Shown here: positions 1-4,140 of the stretch, one piece after another
Layout of the letters: each line of letters begins with the position of its first letter
Position numbering within the stretch: position 1 is the stretch's first letter
Assembly: GCA_016213595.1 (NCBI GenBank)
Contig: JACRAA010000174.1
Span: 1-6,235 of the forward strand
From: Actinomycetota bacterium
GTDB lineage: Bacteria > Actinomycetota > Actinomycetes > Propionibacteriales > Propionibacteriaceae
Direction: 5' to 3'
Length of the DNA: 6,235 bases
The notes under the pieces: model-generated
What the model saw: only the letters and a program-made list of their open reading frames with translations
Databases searched by the model: none
Told to the model about the DNA's origin: nothing
Made by a program: the position numbers and the translations under genes

Positions 1-91
1 GGAGCCCCACAGGTCGACGCCCGGGCTCGACGAGCACGACCATGTCGTCGAGGACCCCCGGCCCCTCAACGACAGGGGTCGCGGCCTGCCC
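1..91 (+). other. Open reading frame continuing off the left edge (possible N-terminal part of the mogA-like gene)
   Basis: No stop codon occurs in the reading frame of the downstream MogA-like gene from position 2 onward, and this stretch contains no ATG, GTG or TTG in that frame. Over positions 2-133 I count G or C at about 82% of first, 45% of second and 93% of third codon positions, which fits plus-strand coding in a high-GC actinobacterium. The encoded residues are hydrophilic, rich in Asp, Glu, His, Arg and Pro, like a linker or domain end, and I do not recognise them. The exactly codon-aligned minus-strand frame is also open and gives a plausible Val/Leu/Gly-rich sequence. A divergent minus-strand gene starting near GTG 133-131 therefore cannot be excluded from this window alone. 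Confidence 0.4.
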
Positions 92-664
92 TTGGCCGAG
101 GACGAGCTCGGCAGACCCGTGCTGTGCCGGCACGCGGATGTGACCCCGCCTGCCCCCGGGCCGGAGACTTCGTCCGCGCTGCGGACGCGCGTCATCACGG
201 TGTCCGACGAGGTTGCCGCCGGCACGGATGGCGACCGGGGCGGGCTCCTCGCGGTCGACCTGCTCACCGACCTCGGCACCCAGCCCACCCGGGTCGTCGT
301 CCCGGACGACCCGGGCCGGATCAGCGCAGCCGTTCTCGAGGCCGTCAGGGACGGGTGCCGGTTCGTGATGACGTGCGGCGGGACCGGCATCGGCCCGACT
401 GACTGCACGAGCGATGTCGTCTCCGCTCTCCTCACCTACCAGGTGCCCGGAGTCACCGAGGAGATCCGCCGCCGGGGGCTGAGCCACTCGGCTCCCGCCC
501 TGGTGTCCCGCGAGGTCGCGGGCGTGATCCGCCGCGACGACTCACCGCCCGCCCTCGTCCTGTGTGCCCCCGGGTCCCGAGGCGGTGTCCGGGACGCCCT
601 CGACGTCGTCGGCCCTCTCCTCGGCTACATCGTCGAGCAGCTCGACGGCGCCGGCCACGGATGA
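92..664 (+). CDS. MogA/MoaB-family molybdopterin adenylyltransferase, possibly the C-terminal part of a longer protein
   Basis: Molybdenum cofactor biosynthesis enzyme. In this family MogA uses Mg-ATP to adenylate molybdopterin in the cytoplasm, before MoeA inserts molybdate. Numbered from TTG 92, the fold begins at about residue 31 with strand TRVITVSD. It has the conserved Asp in GDRGG (residues 47-51), the signature TCGGTGIGPTDCT (94-106), which corresponds to the usual TTGGTG-x-x-P-R-D-x-T, and APGSRGGVRDAL (159-170) for the family's PGSP-G-R element. The active-site Asp residues appear intact (48 and 104). The substitutions T-to-C at 95, R-to-T at 103 and P-to-R at 163 are mild departures. 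TTG 92 is only the most upstream in-frame start codon visible. GTG 140 would give a normal-sized protein of about 174 residues. No in-frame start has a convincing Shine-Dalgarno sequence and the frame is open to the window edge, so a fusion, such as the MoaC-MoaB type known in actinobacteria, is possible. The stop is TGA at 662-664, 7 bases from the converging DUF1801 gene. The family call is firm; the start and any N-terminal domain are not. Confidence 0.87.
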   Translation: MAEDELGRPVLCRHADVTPPAPGPETSSALRTRVITVSDEVAAGTDGDRGGLLAVDLLTDLGTQPTRVVVPDDPGRISAAVLEAVRDGCRFVMTCGGTGIGPTDCTSDVVSALLTYQVPGVTEEIRRRGLSHSAPALVSREVAGVIRRDDSPPALVLCAPGSRGGVRDALDVVGPLLGYIVEQLDGAGHG

Positions 665-671
665 GGCCGGC
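650..671. terminator. GC-rich inverted repeat at the convergent junction (possible bidirectional terminator)
   Basis: GCCGGCC at 650-656 pairs perfectly with GGCCGGC at 665-671, giving a 7-bp all-G/C stem and an 8-base loop that contains the TGA stop of the mogA-like gene. The right arm is exactly the 7-base gap between the two convergent stop codons. There is no T-tract on either side, so this is not a classical intrinsic terminator. GC-only hairpins without T-tracts have been proposed as terminators in actinobacteria, but function here is inference. In DNA this GC-rich, short repeats of this kind also arise by chance. Confidence 0.35.
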
Positions 672-1085
672 TCAGCCGAGAGCGCGCCGCACCAGCTCCC
701 GGAACTCCTGCTCCACTTCCGGGGTGAGAGCGCTGACCGCGTACGAGGTGGCCCACATGCTGCCCTCGTCCAGGGCGGCCCTGTCGCTGAAGCCCAAGGT
801 CGCGTACCGGGTCTTGAACTTGCCGCGGTCCTGGAAGAAGAAGAGCAGCTTGCCGTCCTGGTAGTACGCGGGGCTGCCGTACCACAGGCGCACCGCCAGC
901 TGTGGCGCGACCTCGAGTGCGATCTCGTGGAACCTCGTCGCGATCCCACGGTCGACGTCCCCCATGCCTGCGATCTTGTCGAGCACAGCAGCCAGGTCCT
1001 CCTGGACGGTCTGGGCTTCCTTGAGCTCCTTCGCGCGCTCCTTCATCGCCGCGCGCTCCTCGGCACTGAACTGTGTTGTCGCCAT
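672..1085 (-). CDS. DUF1801 domain protein (YdhG / frataxin-like fold)
   Basis: Small soluble protein of 137 residues with no signal peptide or membrane segment. The first 40 residues are charged and helical (an FSAEERAAMKERAKELKEAQ stretch near the start). The DUF1801 core follows at about residues 60-125, with the characteristic LWYGSPAYYQDGKLLFFF, then KFKTRYATLGF and a SMWATSYAV segment. Members of this superfamily share a YdhG/YjbR/CyaY-like fold. Some are labelled iron chaperones, but the biochemical role of DUF1801 proteins is essentially unestablished, so I assign none. The start is ATG at 1085-1083, preceded by AAGGAG (1096-1091) with 5-base spacing, a strong ribosome site. The minus frame stays open upstream to 1964, but that extension is antisense to the TetR gene and not credible. 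The gene is divergent from the TetR gene, with two palindromic operators 84-145 bases upstream of its start, so it may share that control. I could not identify a convincing promoter of its own. Confidence 0.88.
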   Translation of the reverse strand: MATTQFSAEERAAMKERAKELKEAQTVQEDLAAVLDKIAGMGDVDRGIATRFHEIALEVAPQLAVRLWYGSPAYYQDGKLLFFFQDRGKFKTRYATLGFSDRAALDEGSMWATSYAVSALTPEVEQEFRELVRRALG

Positions 1086-1168
1086 CACGGCTCCTTTCGA
1101 CCTCTCGGACTCTAGGCCTCGCCGGCCGGCACGTGCTTCTCCAGATCTGCTCAGCCGCCTGGCGCATC

Positions 1169-1186
1169 TGCAAGTGGTCACTTGCA
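1169..1186. promoter_or_regulatory. Operator 1: palindrome, probable TetR-regulator binding site
   Basis: TGCAAGTGGTCACTTGCA is an inverted repeat of 8-bp arms (TGCAAGTG / CACTTGCA) around a central GT. The symmetry extends one base each side to C and G (1168-1187), giving 9-bp arms. It is nearly identical to operator 2 (17 of 18 bases). It overlaps the -35 element of the proposed tetR promoter and lies on the DUF1801 side of the intergenic region. Size and symmetry fit a TetR-family dimer site. That the neighbouring TetR protein binds here is inference from position. Confidence 0.75.
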
Positions 1187-1211
1187 GTGGCGGGAGAACT
1201 GCGCCTATGCT
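1182..1211 (+). promoter_or_regulatory. Probable sigma-A-type promoter of the tetR-membrane protein operon
   Basis: A candidate -35 TTGCAG (1182-1187) and -10 TATGCT (1206-1211; 4 of 6 matches to TATAAT) are separated by 18 bases. The predicted transcription start near 1217-1219 falls inside operator 2, leaving a leader of about 18 bases before ATG 1236. Operator 1 covers the -35 element and operator 2 begins at the last base of the -10, a typical layout for steric repression. The -35 match is poor (3 of 6), so the call rests mainly on the -10 and on its position between the palindromes. Confidence 0.5.
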
Positions 1212-1228
1212 GCAAGTAGTCACTTGCA
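1211..1228. promoter_or_regulatory. Operator 2: second palindrome, probable TetR-regulator binding site
   Basis: TGCAAGTAGTCACTTGCA has 7-bp arms (TGCAAGT / ACTTGCA) around AGTC and differs from operator 1 only at its eighth base. The two sites are exactly 42 bp apart centre to centre, four turns of B-DNA, so bound dimers would lie on the same helix face. The site starts 25 bases upstream of the tetR ATG and spans the predicted transcription start, consistent with autorepression. Confidence 0.75.
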
Positions 1229-1235
1229 CGAGAGG

Positions 1236-1889
1236 ATGACGGTGGTCGGCGAACCCAGGACGCGGCTGGTCGAGGCCGCTCGAGAGCTGTTCGCCGAGCG
1301 GGGCTATGCAGCCACCACGACTCGTGTCATCGCTGAGCGTGCTGGTGTGAACGAGGTCACACTCTTCCGCCGCTTTGGCAGCAAGGCCGGTGTCCTCCAC
1401 GCGATCATCGAGGAGGTCTCCACCCAGGTCGCGGGCACGACGATGGTGGCTCCGGCACCCGCATCCTGGAGCGCTGAGGCGGTTCAGAGCTGGCTCGCCG
1501 ACCTCGTGAACCTCGAGATCGCCTCCGCGGAACGTGCCGGTCCCCTGGCCCTCCGGCTCGCGATCGAGGCGGGCTGGGTCCCCGAGGTGGCCGAGGTCGT
1601 CGGGGCCGGCACATCGACGAACCTCCGCGGGCTCGCCGAGCGCTTCGCCGAGGGCCAGGCGCAGGGGGTGCTGAGGAGCGACGTCAGCGCCGAGCTGCTC
1701 GCCGAGGCGTTCTTCGCGCTGACCTCGAACCTCGTCCTGTCGCGGTCGCTGCTCCCTGCCGCGACCGCCCACCCCCGCTCGGAGCTCCTGGCGAGCCAGC
1801 TCACCTCGCTGTTCTGGTCCGCCGCCGCCACCCACGCACAACCAGCAGCCACGACCCCGACCAACGACCACGAAGGAAACCCCGGATGA
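1236..1889 (+). CDS. TetR/AcrR-family transcriptional repressor
   Basis: One-component, ligand-responsive DNA-binding protein of about 217 residues, the usual TetR length. From ATG 1236, the N-terminal helix-turn-helix is at residues 10-54: TRLVEAARELFAERGY, then TTTRVIAERAGV (helices 2-3) and the recognition-helix region NEVTLFRRFGSK (39-50). LFRRFGSK corresponds to the family's typical LYYHFxxK. The rest (about 55-205) is an Ala/Leu-rich helical ligand-binding and dimerisation domain that I cannot tie to a ligand. Start choice is uncertain. ATG 1236 directly abuts the purine run AGAGG (1231-1235), whereas in-frame GTG 1242 lies 6 bases beyond it, the better Shine-Dalgarno spacing. TTG 1182, further upstream, would place coding sequence across the promoter and operator 2 and is unlikely. 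The gene ends in an ATGA overlap with the membrane-protein gene, so they are probably one operon. The twin palindromes upstream imply autorepression and possibly control of the divergent DUF1801 gene. Confidence 0.9.
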   Translation: MTVVGEPRTRLVEAARELFAERGYAATTTRVIAERAGVNEVTLFRRFGSKAGVLHAIIEEVSTQVAGTTMVAPAPASWSAEAVQSWLADLVNLEIASAERAGPLALRLAIEAGWVPEVAEVVGAGTSTNLRGLAERFAEGQAQGVLRSDVSAELLAEAFFALTSNLVLSRSLLPAATAHPRSELLASQLTSLFWSAAATHAQPAATTPTNDHEGNPG

Positions 1890-2776
1890 CATCCGCCACG
1901 GCCCAGGCCGTACAGCCCACCGAGCTCGTCCCCGACGCGCCCCACCGCTCTCGTCCGCTCGCACTGGCGACCGCCACGCTCGGACTCGGGCTCGCGGTCA
2001 ACTCCCTCCTGGGTCCCCTCGCGACCGGTGTCATCGTCTACCACTACGGCCCCTCGATGACGTTCCAGGGCATCGGCCTCGACGCTGTGGCCCTCGTCCT
2101 GGCCGCACCGCTCGCGCTGGTCGCCGCCGTCCTGACCAGCCGGGGCCATCGTGCCGGCCCCGTGCTCGCCCTGGCCCCCGCAGGCTTCGCGGCGTACATG
2201 ATGCCGCAGTACGTCGTCGGGCCCGACTACCTGGGCCTCCCGGGGAACAACCAGCGCGCCATACCGTTCGACCTGGCGCTGTTCGTCCTCTCGGTCGCCG
2301 TGCTCCTCATGGCCTGGCGCTCCCAGTCGGCGCGGCCGGCTGGCACGCCACGGAGCGACCGTGTCCTTCGCTGGGTCCTCGTCGGCGTTGCCGTGTTCAT
2401 CGGTCTCGGACGGTGGCTTCCCGCCCTCGGCGACGCGATGAGCGACCAAGCCACCGCCGGCTCGTACCTCGACAACCCCACAGCCTTCTGGCTGGTGGCC
2501 TTCCTCGACCTCGGGATCATCGTGCCGGCGGCTCTGGCGGCTGCCGTCGGCCTGTGGCGCGGCGCCACCTGGGCTCGTACAGCCGGGTGGGCCGTGGTCG
2601 GCTGGGTCTCGCTCGTTCCCGCCTCCGTCGCAGCCATGGCCATCACGATGCAGCTGCGTCACGATCCCCTGACGACCATCGGGAACACGCTGTTCCTGAC
2701 GGCGGTCGGTGTCGTGCTGACGCTCGCGGCCGCGGCGCTGTACGTGCCGCTGCTGCGCCGGCCGCGGGCTCGCTAG
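1886..2776 (+). CDS. Uncharacterised eight-helix membrane protein in an operon with TetR
   Basis: A 296-residue integral membrane protein with no recognised catalytic motif. I see eight hydrophobic segments at about residues 25-50, 65-83, 91-111, 127-144, 160-178, 201-223, 233-256 and 267-289, with basic ends (HRSR near residue 20, RRPRAR at the C-terminus). Between helices 1 and 2 is YHYGPSMTFQGIGLDAV (52-68). From memory, similar tyrosine/glycine-rich Y-x-GP-x-x-T-x-QG-x-D segments occur in uncharacterised bacterial membrane proteins, but I cannot confirm the family here. Polar loops lie at 112-126 and 179-200. The start ATG 1886 overlaps the tetR stop (ATGA) and has AAGGA at 1873-1877 with 8-base spacing, so translational coupling is likely. 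As the only downstream partner of the TetR repressor it is probably the main target of regulation. That could mean export or sensing of the TetR ligand, but the length and helix count do not match MFS, SMR or RND pumps. The stop TAG 2774-2776 overlaps the stop of the converging transporter gene. Confidence 0.85.
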   Translation: MTSATAQAVQPTELVPDAPHRSRPLALATATLGLGLAVNSLLGPLATGVIVYHYGPSMTFQGIGLDAVALVLAAPLALVAAVLTSRGHRAGPVLALAPAGFAAYMMPQYVVGPDYLGLPGNNQRAIPFDLALFVLSVAVLLMAWRSQSARPAGTPRSDRVLRWVLVGVAVFIGLGRWLPALGDAMSDQATAGSYLDNPTAFWLVAFLDLGIIVPAALAAAVGLWRGATWARTAGWAVVGWVSLVPASVAAMAITMQLRHDPLTTIGNTLFLTAVGVVLTLAAAALYVPLLRRPRAR

Positions 2777-2795
2777 GACGCCACGGAGCCCGCGG
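2762..2795. terminator. 10-bp inverted repeat enclosing the shared stop codons (possible bidirectional terminator)
   Basis: CCGCGGGCTC (2762-2771) is perfectly complementary to GAGCCCGCGG (2786-2795), with a 14-base loop. The loop holds CTAG (2773-2776), which is the TAG stop of the plus-strand membrane protein and, read from the other strand, the TAG stop of the minus-strand transporter. Each arm is therefore the 3' coding end of one gene. No T-tract follows in either direction, so factor-independent termination is not assured. Position and symmetry suggest a two-way terminator or mRNA 3'-end stabiliser; this is inference. Confidence 0.5.
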
Positions 2796-4140
2796 GGTCG
2801 TGCGGGCCGGGGAGGCTCGAGGGCTCGGCCGCGCGAAGCCGGTAGAACAGGAACGGCACGACGGAGACCAGGCAGCTCGCGGCCGGGACGAGCGTGATGG
2901 CCGCCCACACCAGCTGCTGCATGCCCGGGGTGACGACCACGCCCGCCTGGTAGCGGGCCATCACGACGAAGAGCCCGAACACCAGGACGGCGAGCGCGTT
3001 CATGATCTTCGCGACGAACGTCAGGGTGGAGAACGAGATCCCGTCGTTGCGCACCCCCGTACGCCGCTCGACGTCGTCCACGGCGTCGGCGATCATCGTC
3101 GTCTGCACCACACCGAAGACGCCGAGGGTCAGCCCCGTGAGGAAGATGAACACGAGGACGGCGACCAGGTTCGCGAAGCCCGCGACGTACATGCCGGCGT
3201 ACAGGGCCGTGGCCACGAGCGTGCTGGAGACCATGAGCTGCTTGCTCGTGAGCCGTCGCATGAGCAGGGGCGTGCAGAACGACGCGAGCACGAGGCCGAG
3301 GATGATGGCGGCGCCGACCAGCGTGAACGTGGTCTCGCTGTGGTACGCGATGATCACGAACACCGCTCCGCCGGCCTGTACGAGGTAGCGGCCGAAGCCC
3401 AGGATGGACCCCAGCAGCACGAGCAGCAGCGGCGTGTTGCGGCCCAGCGTCGTGAACAGCACGCGCAGGCTCAGGGCCTCGCCCGTGTCGGGTCGGGCAC
3501 GTTCCCGGGTGTTGACGAACGCCAGCAGGTACAGCCCCATCCCCACGAACGCTGAGATGCCCACCGCGAGCGACCATCCGGTGGCCGTGGTCGTGCCGCC
3601 GCTGAGCAGCTGCGCCAGCCACGGCATGCCGAGCGTCGCGAGGCCGAGCGAGATCCCTCCGTACGCCCGGACCTGCGAGATGACGCCTGTCCGCTCGGCA
3701 GGGTCGGGGAACGCGGACCCGATGAGACCCCAGTACGGGACGTCGCAGGCGGTGTACGAGATGCCCCAGAGGAAGAAGACGACGCCGAAGAAGGCCAGCT
3801 TGCCCGTCTCGGGGAGGTCCGGGACGGCGAACAGCAGCGTCGTGAGCAGGGCCACGGGCATTGCGGAGAACAGGATGAACGGCCGCATCTTGCCCCAGCG
3901 GGTGCGGGTCTTGTCGACGATGCTGCCCATGACGGGGTCGCTCACGGCGTCGAAGATCTTGGTGGCGGCGAGGATGCCGGTCACCACCGCCATCCCGGCG
4001 ACGCTGATGTGGGCGTACTGCAGCAGGTAGACGAGGATGAACGTGGTCACGGTCGTCAGGATGAAGTTCTGGCCGAAGCCGGCGACGACGACCGAGACCC
4101 GCTGCCGGCGGTGGCTCACGGGTGAGCCAACAAGGTCCAT
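2773..4140 (-). CDS. GPH-family (MelB-like) sugar:cation symporter
   Basis: Cytoplasmic-membrane secondary transporter of the glycoside-pentoside-hexuronide:cation symporter family (MFS superfamily), 455 residues, the usual length, with about twelve hydrophobic segments. From ATG 4140, helix II carries DAVSDP (Asp64 and Asp68, equivalent to the MelB cation-site pair Asp55/Asp59). It is followed by the family loop MGSIVDKTRTRWGKMRPF (71-88). Helix IV has CDVPYWGL (Asp133, equivalent to MelB Asp124). The late segment GVRNDGISFSTLTFVAKI contains Lys378, matching MelB Lys377. With all of these kept, an active Na+- or H+-coupled symporter is expected. The start ATG shares its A with the mannosidase TGA (TGATG), and GGAG (4149-4146) inside the mannosidase end is 5 bases upstream. 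GTG 4143 is an in-frame alternative with poorer spacing. Pairing with a GH38 alpha-mannosidase suggests an alpha-mannoside or mannooligosaccharide substrate; this is inference, since sequence alone does not fix GPH substrates. Confidence 0.93.
   Translation of the reverse strand: MDLVGSPVSHRRQRVSVVVAGFGQNFILTTVTTFILVYLLQYAHISVAGMAVVTGILAATKIFDAVSDPVMGSIVDKTRTRWGKMRPFILFSAMPVALLTTLLFAVPDLPETGKLAFFGVVFFLWGISYTACDVPYWGLIGSAFPDPAERTGVISQVRAYGGISLGLATLGMPWLAQLLSGGTTTATGWSLAVGISAFVGMGLYLLAFVNTRERARPDTGEALSLRVLFTTLGRNTPLLLVLLGSILGFGRYLVQAGGAVFVIIAYHSETTFTLVGAAIILGLVLASFCTPLLMRRLTSKQLMVSSTLVATALYAGMYVAGFANLVAVLVFIFLTGLTLGVFGVVQTTMIADAVDDVERRTGVRNDGISFSTLTFVAKIMNALAVLVFGLFVVMARYQAGVVVTPGMQQLVWAAITLVPAASCLVSVVPFLFYRLRAAEPSSLPGPHDPAGSVAS
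4112..4129. repeat. 18-bp palindrome within the first codons of the symporter gene
   Basis: TGGCTCAC (4112-4119) and GTGAGCCA (4122-4129) form perfect 8-bp arms around GG. On the transporter strand it begins 11 bases after the A of the ATG start codon (4140). The 2-base spacer suits a dimeric protein site better than an RNA hairpin, although a 7-bp stem with a 4-base loop is possible if the innermost pair stays open. There is no second copy in the window. A role in control of the transporter is speculative, and the repeat also encodes ordinary N-terminal residues. Confidence 0.4.

Noticed and set aside
1..133. Divergent minus-strand gene starting at GTG 133-131
   Set aside because: The frame is open and the translation looks protein-like, but it is exactly codon-aligned with the plus-strand frame. 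Third-position G/C is lower on the minus strand (about 82% against 93%), and no ribosome site precedes the GTG. It is kept only as an alternative.
1121..1136. Short palindromes GCCGGCCGGC and GCACGTGC upstream of the DUF1801 gene
   Set aside because: They are short GC-rich palindromes expected by chance in this composition, unrelated to the twin operators and without a partner copy.
1182..1235. Upstream TTG start for the TetR gene
   Set aside because: It would make the promoter -10 and operator 2 coding, has no ribosome site, and adds residues unlike any TetR N-terminus.
1086..1964. Minus-strand upstream extension of the DUF1801 frame
   Set aside because: The frame is open, but it crosses the operators and lies antisense to the TetR gene. 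The ATG at 1085 has a strong AAGGAG site and matches the normal DUF1801 protein length.
2413..3555. Plus-strand open frame of 380 codons
   Set aside because: It overlaps the membrane-protein gene in another frame and is antisense to the symporter. The Arg/Glu/His-rich repetitive translation is a composition artefact.
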